This document shows, piece by piece, positions 15,055-24,037 of a stretch of 64,000 nucleotides of DNA (within the stretch, counting starts at the first letter, position 1; every line of letters starts with the position of its first letter). The position numbers and the translations under genes were made by a program. The DNA comes from Alcanivorax sp. (GTDB lineage: Bacteria; Pseudomonadota; Gammaproteobacteria; Pseudomonadales; Alcanivoracaceae): positions 1-64,000 of the forward strand of contig NZ_NVWY01000010.1 in assembly GCF_002733835.1 (NCBI RefSeq), given 5' to 3'. A model generated the notes under the pieces. The model saw nothing but the letters and a program-made list of their open reading frames with translations. It did no database searches and was not told the DNA's origin.

Positions 15055-17846
15055 CCCGCCGCCCGTGGATACGACAATGGCTCCATGCGGCGATCTTCCC
15101 CCTCGCACTGTTGTCTGCCGTGCCGCTTGCCCATGCGGACACGCCGGCGCCCTATGTGGAGCGTTATTACGACCGCAGTTACCAGGTGTTCGTGGGGTCG
15201 GGGAACCTGGTTCGGGCCAGGCAGGTGGCTGAAAACGCCCTTTACTGGCGCCCGGATGATGAACGCTGGTGGCGCCGATTGGCGGAGATATCCCGTTGGC
15301 AGGGGGATCCGGAAACCTCGCTGAAAGCCTGGCGACAGGTGGCCTTGCGCAGTAATGATCCGGAGGCCTGGAAGCAGGTGTTGGTGTTGGCACCGCTGAC
15401 TTACAGCAACCGCCTCGCGCTGCGGGCCAACAAGGCGCTGTTGAGCGCCTCTCCCTACGATGCCGACATCATTGCCACCATCAGCCAGCAGTATGAGCTG
15501 CTGGGCCAACCGGATGAGGGCCTGCGCTTCTTCGCAGACTGGCGCCGGCGTTATCCCAGCAAGGCCGCATTGCGCGAAATGCAGCGGCTCGCCCTGAACC
15601 AGGGTGAGGATGTGCGGGCTGCGCGCTACTCCCGCGAATACATGGACCGCTTTGGCCCGGAGGAAGCCATGGCGGCCCAGGCGGCAGACCTGTTCTGGCT
15701 GGATGGCCAGCGCGAAAAAGCCTTGCAGGACCTGGACCGTGATGCCAGTGAATTGGCCTATTCGCCGGCACTGTCCCGGCGTATTGCGGTGATGGCCGCA
15801 GAGTTGGGCGAGTGGGATCTGGCGCTGGATCGTTACCAGCAATTGGTGGATCACGACGACGACCAGATTACCGATTTGTACCAATACATCACGCTGGCCC
15901 GTTATTACCGCCCGGATCGGGTGGCATCACTGATGGGTCGGGCCTGGCAGAAGAACCGCAATCCGCAATTTGCCCTGGGGGCGCTCTACCAGCTGAACGA
16001 TCGCCGCGATGATGAGGCCATTGATGCTTTCCTGGCAGGGTTGAGTGAAGAGCAGTGGCAAACGCTGATGCAGACTCCGGAATTTCTGCGCTTCTACGCC
16101 AACCTGCAATTGCGTCGCGGTGACACGCAAGCCGCGCAGCACTGGCTGCAGAAAGCGTTAGCTTTGAACGCCAATGACCGGGAAACCCGGATCAGCTGGA
16201 TGTGGCTACTGGTTGCCACCGGCCAGGACCGGGAGCTGCGACAAGCTCTGGTCACCTGGGAAGATGTGATCCGCAGTGACCGGCGCTACTGGGAAGTGCT
16301 GTCGGCGTCACACATGGCATTGGGCAATGCGGAACAGGCCCTGCGCTATGAAACCGAATTGCTGAAAACCGCACCCCAGAACTGGGAGCGCCAGTGGTAT
16401 TACGCCCAGGCGTTGATTGCCGCCGGTCGAAACGGGCAGGCCTGGCCGGTGCTGCGGCACCTCAAGGAACAATTGCCCTTGACGGTCGAGCCGCAAAAGC
16501 AGGCCATTTACAGGGACATGCAATTGACGCTGAGTCTGTTGTTTGACGATGGCGATACCTCACTGAAGCTGGCCCGGGCACAAACGCAAGGCATGGACAG
16601 TGATCCAGTGGCCCGGGCCGAGTGGTTGGCGCAATGGGCGATCGGGCAGTCAGAGCCCTTGCTGGCCCAGAGTTGGTATTTGCGTAAACAGCAGGCGCAA
16701 GGGGCGCTCAAAGCCGGCTCGGCACTGGCTTTTGCCCTGGTGCAGGATGATCTGGACGCGGTGGCGCAGATCCGTGAGCAGTATCAGGGCCAGCTTACCC
16801 TGTCCGAGCAGCTGGAAGCCCAGGTGCGGCTGGATGAGCCGCGCCGTGCTGCCAGTACCTTCATGGCCATTCAGGCCGGGTCGCCGGAACTGGCCGGCAG
16901 CAATAACCTGCAGGAAAGCCTGCTATTGCCCACGGCCCGCTCGTCACAGTTTCATATTGAACAGCGCCGTTTGGGGGCGCTGGATATTCAGGATCTGCAG
17001 TTTGTGCAGTACCAGCCGCTCAGTGATTTCACCCAGCTGTCTGTGAAAGCCCGCCAGCGCAATTTCAGCAGCAATGATGACGAACTGCTGCAAATCAGTG
17101 ATGACGAGCAGCGGCTGTCGATGGCGCTGGCTTACCAGCGCGAACGGTTCCGCAGCCGCCTGGAGCTGGGCCAGCGCAACCTGTTGGGCAACAGCGAAAC
17201 CATGGCGGATCTGGAGCTGGGCGCGAACTGGACGCGGTACTGGTCCGGTAGCCTGAATTACCAATGGCGAATGCCGGCGGATGAGTCGTCCCTGCTGATT
17301 CTCGGTGCGTCGCGTACCGGTAGCCAGTGGTTGCTGAACTGGACGCCATCCTCTACCTGGCAAAGCAGCGTGGATTGGGCCAACTATGACTATCAGGATC
17401 TCAATGACAGTGATCTGGGCAGCGGCAGCATCATTAATGCCCAGAGTACCTGGCGCCCCTGGTTGTCGCGCTTCTCTCCCGGGGTGCGGGTGAGGCATAC
17501 CCAGGCGGACTTTACCGCCGGCAACGACAGCATGGCCGAAGTACGTGCCTTGCTGCCGCCCGGCGCCCAGACGTTACCGCTGCCGCAGGACTATCACGAA
17601 TCGGAAGTGGTGTTCCTGCTGGGCCAGCCGGATGTGCATATTCGTCCGCACCGTTTGCAGGGCTGGGCAGAAATTGGTTACAGCCATAACAGCCTCTCGG
17701 GAGCGGGTTTTACCGGCCGCTTCGGTGTGGAGGGGCCGCTGATCGGTCGGGATGAATGGAAGCTGTATGCAGAACAACAGCTCAATAGCGGGGGTAGTGG
17801 TGAAGACAGCTACCGCTTCGGGCTGCAATATAGAGTTTATTATTAG
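15051..17846 (+). CDS. pelB: C-terminal half of a split PelB: TPR-porin for Pel export
   Basis: A 931-residue protein with a clear Sec signal peptide (WLHAAIFPLALLSAVPLAHA, cleaved about residue 30), a long array of TPR repeats (about 40-610) and a C-terminal outer-membrane beta-barrel (about 640-931) ending in an aromatic strand (YRFGLQYRVYY). This is the part of PelB that forms the Pel export pore and binds PelA. The ATG is preceded by GGAGGG with 6-bp spacing and overlaps the stop of the N-terminal half. Having its own signal peptide, it is delivered to the outer membrane independently of the inner-membrane TPR half, unlike the single-chain PelB of P. aeruginosa. Next gene pelC starts 11 bp downstream. 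Confidence 0.92.
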   Translation: MTRRPWIRQWLHAAIFPLALLSAVPLAHADTPAPYVERYYDRSYQVFVGSGNLVRARQVAENALYWRPDDERWWRRLAEISRWQGDPETSLKAWRQVALRSNDPEAWKQVLVLAPLTYSNRLALRANKALLSASPYDADIIATISQQYELLGQPDEGLRFFADWRRRYPSKAALREMQRLALNQGEDVRAARYSREYMDRFGPEEAMAAQAADLFWLDGQREKALQDLDRDASELAYSPALSRRIAVMAAELGEWDLALDRYQQLVDHDDDQITDLYQYITLARYYRPDRVASLMGRAWQKNRNPQFALGALYQLNDRRDDEAIDAFLAGLSEEQWQTLMQTPEFLRFYANLQLRRGDTQAAQHWLQKALALNANDRETRISWMWLLVATGQDRELRQALVTWEDVIRSDRRYWEVLSASHMALGNAEQALRYETELLKTAPQNWERQWYYAQALIAAGRNGQAWPVLRHLKEQLPLTVEPQKQAIYRDMQLTLSLLFDDGDTSLKLARAQTQGMDSDPVARAEWLAQWAIGQSEPLLAQSWYLRKQQAQGALKAGSALAFALVQDDLDAVAQIREQYQGQLTLSEQLEAQVRLDEPRRAASTFMAIQAGSPELAGSNNLQESLLLPTARSSQFHIEQRRLGALDIQDLQFVQYQPLSDFTQLSVKARQRNFSSNDDELLQISDDEQRLSMALAYQRERFRSRLELGQRNLLGNSETMADLELGANWTRYWSGSLNYQWRMPADESSLLILGASRTGSQWLLNWTPSSTWQSSVDWANYDYQDLNDSDLGSGSIINAQSTWRPWLSRFSPGVRVRHTQADFTAGNDSMAEVRALLPPGAQTLPLPQDYHESEVVFLLGQPDVHIRPHRLQGWAEIGYSHNSLSGAGFTGRFGVEGPLIGRDEWKLYAEQQLNSGGSGEDSYRFGLQYRVYY

Positions 17847-17857
17847 GAGTGAATCCA

Positions 17858-18382
17858 ATGAGACTGAGCATTGTGCTACTGGGAACTTTGCTGTTAGCCA
17901 CCGTGCTGGCCGGGTGTACCCATGTTCGTAGCAGCCAGGATGTGGAACTGTCCGGCGAGGGCACCTGGCTGGTGTTGCCGATGGTCAACCGCACTGCCAC
18001 TCCCCAGGCGGGGTTGCGGGCGGCAGCCATTGTCGAATCCGTGCTGTATCGCCATGGCGTGAATAACGTAACCCGCTACCCGGAAAGCGATAATGAAGGG
18101 GTGCTGTTTGAAGGCACCTCGGCGGCCAACCGCAAGAACATGAATCAGTGGGTCGCCTCGCAATCGGCCCAATATGTGGTGAGCGGGGTAGTACACGAAT
18201 GGCGCTATAAAACCGGTGTTGATGGTGAGCCCGCGGTGGGGGTAATGATCGAAATCCGTGAATTGCCGGAAGGGCGTATCGTCTATAGCGGCACGGGCTC
18301 ACGGGCCGGCTGGGCACGCCAGTCGCTCAGCGAAACCGGGCAGAAAGTCATCGATAAATTGCTCGCCCCGGTGGTGCAGTAA
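17858..18382 (+). CDS. pelC: PelC: outer-membrane lipoprotein of the Pel exporter
   Basis: A 174-residue lipoprotein with a type II signal peptide ending in the lipobox LAGC. The residue after Cys is Thr, so it should be sorted to the outer membrane. In P. aeruginosa PelC forms a dodecameric ring under the PelB barrel that funnels the cationic polymer; the Trp in SRAGWARQS near residue 149 fits the conserved aromatic of that ring. The ATG was preferred to an upstream GTG because AGGAG (17845-17849) sits 8 bp from it. Its TAA overlaps the pelD ATG by one base. Confidence 0.93.
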   Translation: MRLSIVLLGTLLLATVLAGCTHVRSSQDVELSGEGTWLVLPMVNRTATPQAGLRAAAIVESVLYRHGVNNVTRYPESDNEGVLFEGTSAANRKNMNQWVASQSAQYVVSGVVHEWRYKTGVDGEPAVGVMIEIRELPEGRIVYSGTGSRAGWARQSLSETGQKVIDKLLAPVVQ

Positions 18383-19716
18383 TGCTTGAGCGCATCAGTA
18401 ACGGCAAGCTGGCGGGGCTATTCATGCCCCAGCCAAGAGTGCTGTGGTCGCTGTGCGAAGCAGTGATTCTGATGGCGCTGGCCGTTGTCATGGGGTTGTG
18501 GCTGCGCGAGGAGGATCCGCTGACACTCATCGGGACCTTCCGTTGGGTATTGCTGGTGCCGATACTACTGGCGTTGCGTTACGGTAGCTTGCTCGGGGTG
18601 TTCGGCATGCTGTGTCTGGTGGCCAGCTGGTTTTTGCTCACGTCTTTGGGTTTCTATTCAGGCATGGACTTTCCGGAAACCACCATGCTTGGTGGTTTCG
18701 TGATTATTCTTATTTGCGGTGAGTTTGCGGATATGTGGCGCGTCAAACTGATGCGCGCAGACAGCGCCGCCAGCTATGCACTGGAGCGTTTGCAGAATTT
18801 GACGCAGCGGTATGTGCTGTTGCGTCTTTCCCATGACCGGTTGGAAGAAAACCTGCTGATCAAGCCCTATACCGTGCGTGATGCGTTGGTGCGATTGCGC
18901 GATCTGACCCTGGATGAAAGTGACAGGGTTCGGCTTCCTGCAGCGGACGATCTGATTCACATGCTGGCGGAATATTGCCAGCTGCAGCGTGCCGCGCTTT
19001 ATCGGGTGGTGGACGGCCATATCGACGATGAGCCCGCGGCCCAACTGGGTGAGATGCGCCCGCTGGAGCGCAACAATGCTTTGCTCCAGCATGCACTGGA
19101 AAACCAGCTGCTTGCCCATGTGCAGCAGCATGACCACGACAGTAACTACCATGGTCAGTATCTGGTTGCGGCCCCGATTATCAACAGTGGTGGCGCCTTG
19201 ATCGGGGTGATGGTGATTGAGCGTTTGCCGTTCCTGTCCATCAATTATGAAAACCTGCAGCTGTTGTCTGTGCTGCTTAACTTCTATGCGGATGTGGTGC
19301 ATGCCGGCGATGAAGTCGATGACATGTTGGACCGCTGGCCCACCATGCCATTCCGGATTGCCAGTGAGTTGGCTGCGCTGGTACGTCTGCGTGAGGGCGG
19401 CCGGGTGGATACCTCCCTCACCTTGTTTGTCGCGGATGACAGCGAACAGGCAGGGCTGATTCTTGATGCGCTGGCCCGCGGCCTGCGCAGCCTGGATCTT
19501 GCCTGGTGGCTGAATGACAACGTCTTGATGATCATGATGCCGATGACCGGGGAATCCAGTCTGGAAGGCTTTGTGCTGCGTACCGAGAAATGGCTGGCCG
19601 ATGAGTATGCGTTCATGAGCCTGCGCCAGGCCGGGGTGCAGTTCTATTACCGCCACCTGGATCAGCGTGAGGCAATGGAGCAGGTGGCTGAGCTACTGGA
19701 GGCGGCGGGTGTCTAG
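18382..19716 (+). CDS. pelD: PelD: inner-membrane c-di-GMP receptor of Pel synthesis
   Basis: A 444-residue protein with four N-terminal transmembrane helices (about 24-115), a helical linker, a GAF domain (about 160-310) and a degenerate GGDEF domain (about 325-440) with no GGDEF catalytic signature. R369-S-L-D372 matches the RxxD c-di-GMP inhibitory-site motif at almost the same position as R367/D370 in P. aeruginosa PelD. The Gln that follows two residues later in that species is Ala here. PelD should therefore switch on PelF-driven polymerisation when c-di-GMP is bound, in a complex with PelE, PelF and PelG. Overlaps pelE by 8 bp. Confidence 0.94.
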   Translation: MLERISNGKLAGLFMPQPRVLWSLCEAVILMALAVVMGLWLREEDPLTLIGTFRWVLLVPILLALRYGSLLGVFGMLCLVASWFLLTSLGFYSGMDFPETTMLGGFVIILICGEFADMWRVKLMRADSAASYALERLQNLTQRYVLLRLSHDRLEENLLIKPYTVRDALVRLRDLTLDESDRVRLPAADDLIHMLAEYCQLQRAALYRVVDGHIDDEPAAQLGEMRPLERNNALLQHALENQLLAHVQQHDHDSNYHGQYLVAAPIINSGGALIGVMVIERLPFLSINYENLQLLSVLLNFYADVVHAGDEVDDMLDRWPTMPFRIASELAALVRLREGGRVDTSLTLFVADDSEQAGLILDALARGLRSLDLAWWLNDNVLMIMMPMTGESSLEGFVLRTEKWLADEYAFMSLRQAGVQFYYRHLDQREAMEQVAELLEAAGV

Positions 19717-20719
19717 TCTCAAGCTGCTTATCTATGCGATCAGTGCGGAGATCGCCTCCCTGCTGTTGCTGTTGAGCAGACAGGCTGACCTGTCGCTGTT
19801 CGTGCTGTACCTGTTCTCTCACGGGTTGGCGTCGGCGCTGTTGTCGTTTGTTGCCTGGGGATTGCTGCCGGCACGTTTCAGGACGCCAAAAATTCTGTCC
19901 TGGGTGCTGATTTTTTCTTTTGCGTTTTTTATCCCGGCGGTGGGGCTGATCACCATCCTGGGTGGGGTGGCATTGGGTATCTGGCTACCGGCGCTGTTTC
20001 GGGACAAACCCTTCGGATTGGTGGAGCAGCCTTATTTTTCTCCGGTACAGGTCAACAGCGCAGCGGGCTTTCGGCAAATCGATCTAAAAAACCTGCTGAC
20101 TACATCCCGGGCGCCGAATGCCTTGCGGGTGCAGGGGATGCTGGTGCTCAAGGATATGCCGGCCAGGGTAACCGGCAATTTGTTGCGCCATACCCTGGGC
20201 GATTCCTTTGAAGACTTGCGGCTACTGGCTTACGGGATTCTCGATCAGAAAGAAAAGGAGATTACCCGGGATATCGAGCGGGCCCTGAATCTGCTGGAGC
20301 GGGCCACGGAGTCGCGCCGCTACCGTTTGGCCCGTCGTCTTTGTGAACTGTATTGGGAGCTGAACTATCAGGACCTGGTGCGCGGGGATATCCGTACCCT
20401 GACGCTGGAACGGGCCGCATTCTACGCCGACATGGGCTTGATGGAAGCGCCAGAGGATGCCGGTTTGTGGTTGCTGCGCGGGCGCATTCAGTTAGGCCAG
20501 GGAGAAATTGGTGAAGCGCATCAGTCCATGACCTTTGCCCGTCGTCTGGGGTTGTCTGCAGCGAAAGTGAATCCCTGGCTTGCGGAGATCGCCCTGCAGC
20601 GCCGGCAAATACCGCTGGTACGGTTGCTGATGCGTGAAATTACCGATGACAGCCAGTTCACCCAACTCAATAAATCCGTTGAATTCTGGAGGGGCTATGA
20701 GCCTGCCACGGGCGGATAG
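19709..20719 (+). CDS. pelE: PelE: inner-membrane TPR protein of the Pel synthase complex
   Basis: A 336-residue protein (P. aeruginosa PelE about 330) with three hydrophobic segments near the N-terminus (about 5-20, 25-45, 60-90) and a soluble helical/TPR region (about 170-330; GLWLLRGRIQLGQGEIGEAHQSM). It is thought to bridge PelD, PelF and PelG. The GTG start at 19709 was chosen because GGAGG lies 6 bp upstream; this start is inside the end of pelD. The 3' end overlaps the pelF start, keeping the operon tightly coupled. Confidence 0.92.
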   Translation: MSSLKLLIYAISAEIASLLLLLSRQADLSLFVLYLFSHGLASALLSFVAWGLLPARFRTPKILSWVLIFSFAFFIPAVGLITILGGVALGIWLPALFRDKPFGLVEQPYFSPVQVNSAAGFRQIDLKNLLTTSRAPNALRVQGMLVLKDMPARVTGNLLRHTLGDSFEDLRLLAYGILDQKEKEITRDIERALNLLERATESRRYRLARRLCELYWELNYQDLVRGDIRTLTLERAAFYADMGLMEAPEDAGLWLLRGRIQLGQGEIGEAHQSMTFARRLGLSAAKVNPWLAEIALQRRQIPLVRLLMREITDDSQFTQLNKSVEFWRGYEPATGG

Positions 20720-22265
20720 CGCCGATATCTGTTTATTACTGGAAGGCACTTTTCCCTATGTGAGTGGCGGCGTGTCCAGTTGGGTAAACCAGATTATTCG
20801 TGGTTTTCCCGAATATACCTTTGCCTGCTGTTTTGTGGGCAGCCGCCCGGAAGACTACGGCGAGATGAAATATGAATTGCCGGATAACGTGGTGCACCTG
20901 GAAGTGCATTACCTGCACAATTTTCAGCGGGGGCCACAAAAGCGTTCCTTAAAGGGCAATCGCAAGGCCTATGCCGACCTGCGGCGTTTCCATGAAATGG
21001 TGAAAGAGGGCGTTCACTCCAGAGAACGCAGCGAACTGTTCAGCCGCATCGTCACGCACCTGGGGGAAGGGGAGGATTATTCCGAAGAATCGTTCCTGCA
21101 CAGCCGGGCCAGTTGGGATTACATTGCTGAAGCGTATCGCGAGTTCAGCCGGGATCCGTCCTTTGTGGATTATTTCTGGACTGTTCGCATCATGCATTCG
21201 CCCATCTGGGTGCTCAACGATATTGCCAACAACCTGCTACCGGCAAAGATGTACCACACCATTTCCACCGGTTATGCGGGCTTTCTGGGTGCCATGCTCA
21301 AGCGCCGCACCGGCAAGCCGTTGTTGCTGTCCGAGCATGGTATTTATACCAAGGAGCGCAAAATCGACTTGTTCCAGAGCGAATGGATCAGCGATAACCG
21401 CGGCCTGGTGGAAAAGAACAACGCGGAGATGGCCTATTTCCGCGAAAAATGGGTGAATTTTTTCACCGAGCTGGGGCGCGAGTGCTACCAGGCATCGGAC
21501 CGGATCGTGGCGCTTTATGAGCGCAACCGGGAGCGGCAAATGGAAGACGGCGCGCCGCCAGAGCGCACCCTGAATATCCCCAATGGCATTGATCTACCGC
21601 GCATGCAGAAAGTGCGGGCGGCTCGGGGTGAATCGGTTCCCCCGGTGGCCTGTCTGATTGGCAGGGTTGTGCCCATCAAGGATGTGAAAACGTTTCTGCG
21701 TGCCATGCGGACCCTGGTCAATGTATTGCCAGAGGCGGAAGGCTGGATTGCCGGCCCGGAAGACGAAGACAAGGAATACGCCAGGGAGTGCCACGGCCTG
21801 GTGGCCAGTCTGGGGCTGGAAAAAAATGTGAAGTTTCTGGGGTTCCAGAAAATTGATGAGCTGCTACCCAAAGTGGGGGTGATCGTGCTCAGTTCCATCA
21901 GTGAGGCGTTACCGCTGGTGTTGCTGGAAGGCTTTGCCGCCGGGGTGCCGGCCGTTTCCACGGATGTGGGGTCTTGCCGTCAGCTGATTGAAGGCCTGGG
22001 CGAAGCCGATCGGGCCTATGGAAAAGCCGGCGAAGTGGTGGGCATTGCCGACCCGGAAGCGTTGGGCAATGCGGTTGCCTCGCTATTGAAAGATAGGGAT
22101 GCCTGGCACCAGGCGCAGCAGGCAGGCATTCGCCGGGTGGAGAACCTGTACACCCAGGACATGATGTTTGGCGCCTACCGTGACCTGTACCAGTCGCTGG
22201 TGAGGGACACGGACGCAGCCAGCCCGCAAGAAAGCACCGACCGCTACCGGGAGGGACGCCACTAA
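20697..22265 (+). CDS. pelF: PelF: cytoplasmic glycosyltransferase (Pel polymerase)
   Basis: A 522-residue GT4-like retaining glycosyltransferase that polymerises Pel from UDP-sugars. The N-terminal acceptor domain starts with LLLEGTFPYVSGGVSSWVNQ, and the C-terminal donor domain has NIPNGIDLPRM, CLIGRVVPIKDVKTFLRAM and the E-x7-E motif in SEALPLVLLEGFAAGVP (about 399-415). The start ATG at 20697 has GGAGGGG just upstream; a longer ORF upstream would lie inside pelE. The stop overlaps pelG by one base (TAATG). Confidence 0.95.
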   Translation: MSLPRADSADICLLLEGTFPYVSGGVSSWVNQIIRGFPEYTFACCFVGSRPEDYGEMKYELPDNVVHLEVHYLHNFQRGPQKRSLKGNRKAYADLRRFHEMVKEGVHSRERSELFSRIVTHLGEGEDYSEESFLHSRASWDYIAEAYREFSRDPSFVDYFWTVRIMHSPIWVLNDIANNLLPAKMYHTISTGYAGFLGAMLKRRTGKPLLLSEHGIYTKERKIDLFQSEWISDNRGLVEKNNAEMAYFREKWVNFFTELGRECYQASDRIVALYERNRERQMEDGAPPERTLNIPNGIDLPRMQKVRAARGESVPPVACLIGRVVPIKDVKTFLRAMRTLVNVLPEAEGWIAGPEDEDKEYARECHGLVASLGLEKNVKFLGFQKIDELLPKVGVIVLSSISEALPLVLLEGFAAGVPAVSTDVGSCRQLIEGLGEADRAYGKAGEVVGIADPEALGNAVASLLKDRDAWHQAQQAGIRRVENLYTQDMMFGAYRDLYQSLVRDTDAASPQESTDRYREGRH

Positions 22266-23635
22266 TGGCCGGCATCGGTTTTGAACTGCGTCGACTACTG
22301 CGCAAGGACACCCTGCTTGGTCTGATCCGGGCCTATGCCTATGCCGGTGTAATCAGTTCCGGCCCCTGGGTGTTATCGATTATCGGTATTCTGATTATCG
22401 GTATCTTCAGCCTGGGCATGGTGGTGCCGGATGCCTCGGTAACACAGTTCCAGATTACCGTGACCTATTTGATTGCCATCAGCCTGATTCTCACCGGCAT
22501 TGTGCAGCTGGCCTTTACCCGCTTCTGTGCGGACCGTTCGTTTGAAAACCGTGAAGACCTGATTCTGCCCAATTTTGGTGGCGTTACGGTGCTGGTGACG
22601 GTTATCTCCGGTCTGCTGGCGTTGCCGGCGGCCATGTTCCTGTTTCCCGGGCAGAGTGTGCTGTTCCGGGTGCTGCTGATCGCCTGTTTTGTGGTGTTGA
22701 GCAATATCTGGATTGCCACCGTTTTTCTCTCCGGCATGAAGCAGTACAAGGCCATTTTGTTGCTCTACGCCCTGGGCTACACCATTACGGTGCTGGGTGC
22801 CCTGATGTTGCGGTTTCTGGACCTGGATGGCCTGCTGCTGGGGTTTCTGCTGGGGCAGGTGACCCTGCTGGCAGGGATGCTGGTACTGATTGTGCGAGGC
22901 TACCCGGCCGAGAGCATCGTCTCGTTCGACATGTTCGGTAAAAAATACCTGTACCCCAGCCTGATGCTGGTGGGCTTTTTCTATAATGCCGGGGTGTGGG
23001 CGGACAAGGCCATGTTCTGGTTTTACGACGGCACCGGTAGCGATGTGATCGGGCCGCTGCGGGCCTCGTTGATCTACGATATTCCCGTGTTCCTGTCCTA
23101 CCTGTCACTGATCCCGGGCATGGCCGTATTTCTGGTGCGCATGGAGACCGATTTTGTAGAGTACTACTCCAACTTCTACGATGCGGTCCGTGAGGGCGGA
23201 TCACTGTCCTATATCGAAGATATGCGCAACCAGATGGTGTTCGTCATTCGCCAGGGCATCTTCCAGATTCTCAAGATTCAGGCGATCTCGGCGCTGGTGA
23301 TCATGGTGGCCGGCGCGCAGATCTTTAACGCTTTGGGCATTTCGGAGCTGTATCTGCCGTTGCTCAAGGTGCAACTGATCGCCACCGCCCTGCAGGTGGT
23401 CTTCCTCGCCATCATCAACGTGTTCTGTTATCTGGATCAGCGCCGCATGCTGGTGCTGCTGACCGGACTGTTCTTTGTGCTTAACGTGATTTTTACCGGC
23501 ATCAGCCTGTACCTGGGGCCACAGTTCTTCGGCTTCGGTTTCCTGTTGGCGTTGGCGGTGTGTGTGCTGCTTGGCCTGTGGCTGGTGAGCCGCAAAATGG
23601 CGGAACTGGAATACTCCACCTTTATGCTTAATTGA
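22265..23635 (+). CDS. pelG: PelG: inner-membrane Pel transporter (MOP superfamily)
   Basis: A 456-residue polytopic protein of about 12 transmembrane helices, the same length as P. aeruginosa PelG and belonging to the polysaccharide flippase superfamily. The N-terminus GIGFELRRLLRKDTLLGLIRAYAYAGVISSGPW (split over residues 3-36) is the recognisable start of this family, and the charged loop VRMETDFVEYYSNFYDAVREGG near 290 is typical. It would move the growing polymer across the inner membrane with PelD, PelE and PelF. Last gene of the operon; a REP island follows 36 bp after the stop. Confidence 0.95.
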   Translation: MAGIGFELRRLLRKDTLLGLIRAYAYAGVISSGPWVLSIIGILIIGIFSLGMVVPDASVTQFQITVTYLIAISLILTGIVQLAFTRFCADRSFENREDLILPNFGGVTVLVTVISGLLALPAAMFLFPGQSVLFRVLLIACFVVLSNIWIATVFLSGMKQYKAILLLYALGYTITVLGALMLRFLDLDGLLLGFLLGQVTLLAGMLVLIVRGYPAESIVSFDMFGKKYLYPSLMLVGFFYNAGVWADKAMFWFYDGTGSDVIGPLRASLIYDIPVFLSYLSLIPGMAVFLVRMETDFVEYYSNFYDAVREGGSLSYIEDMRNQMVFVIRQGIFQILKIQAISALVIMVAGAQIFNALGISELYLPLLKVQLIATALQVVFLAIINVFCYLDQRRMLVLLTGLFFVLNVIFTGISLYLGPQFFGFGFLLALAVCVLLGLWLVSRKMAELEYSTFMLN

Positions 23636-23671
23636 CCGGGACAGGATGTGCCCTTGGTCAAATTTCATGTT

Positions 23672-23788
23672 TGTAGGTCGAGTTAGGCGTAGCCGTAACC
23701 CGACACCTGGCCTTGTTGGTAGGGGTAAACGGTCAATGTCGGATTACGCCTTTCAGGCTCTCTGTGCCCTTGGGTGAATTCGACCTAC
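23672..23788. repeat. REP family 1 island: short forward plus long reverse unit
   Basis: A forward short unit (23672-23706, GTAGGTCGAGTTAGGCGTAG onward) and a reverse long unit (about 23737-23788) containing the extra segment CTCTGTGCCCTTGGGTGAA before the closing arm TTCGACCTAC. They form an inverted pair just downstream of pelG. Confidence 0.88.
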
Positions 23789-23806
23789 CGGGCTGACCGG
23801 TTTTGG

Positions 23807-23838
23807 GGTTCGTACCTCAAGAGGTACGCCCACAGCGG
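23807..23838 (-). repeat. REP family 2, single reverse unit
   Basis: GGTTCGTACCTC-AAGAGGTACGCC resembles the family 2 repeat at 7637-7772 and 42669-42983 (reverse orientation). The arms GTACCTC/GAGGTAC are palindromic. Confidence 0.6.
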
Positions 23839-23886
23839 TTTAATAGAAAGCGTGTTGCATGCTGCGTGCTGCGGCCGCCGAGCGGC

Positions 23887-23914
23887 AAAAAAAAACGGCG
23901 CCAAAAGGCGCCGT
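23887..23914 (-). terminator. Strong intrinsic terminator (minus strand)
   Basis: An 8-bp GC-rich stem (23895-23902 with 23907-23914) with a TTTT loop, followed on the minus strand by nine T residues. It ends transcription of the DUF3080 gene and/or the putative small RNA. Confidence 0.85.
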
Positions 23915-24015
23915 GAATAGTTTGGCTCGGGAGAGCTATCACGGAGTAAAACTCCGGAGCCGGTGAATGGGACTCACCGACACCCGGAAGTATGTGGACA
24001 ACTGTTCTCGCAAGC
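23887..24015 (-). ncRNA. Putative structured small RNA with intrinsic terminator
   Basis: On the minus strand, downstream of the DUF3080 gene, a run of perfect hairpins is followed by a strong terminator. The hairpins are CGGTGA/TCACCG (23961-23979, loop GTCCCAT), CGGAGT/ACTCCG (23942-23956) and GCTC/GAGC (23925-23936, loop TCCC). The terminator is ACGGCGCC-TTTT-GGCGCCGT with nine T. Two loops carry UCCC, a motif that can pair with Shine-Dalgarno sequences. There is no coding potential. A possible promoter (TTGACC inside the last codons of the upstream gene) has poor spacing, so the RNA could also be processed from the mRNA 3' UTR. The 5' end is a guess. I could not match it to a named sRNA family. 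Confidence 0.5.
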
Positions 24016-24037
24016 ATTCGCTTTGTAGACTTTTTGT

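Noticed and set aside
15040-15060. Frameshift or sequencing error as the cause of two pelB ORFs
   Set aside because: The downstream ORF has a good ribosome site and a complete signal peptide, which an error would not create.
23880-24015. A riboswitch in front of a plus-strand gene
   Set aside because: The poly-T terminator is on the minus strand and no plus-strand gene follows at short distance; a small RNA or 3' UTR structure on the minus strand fits better.
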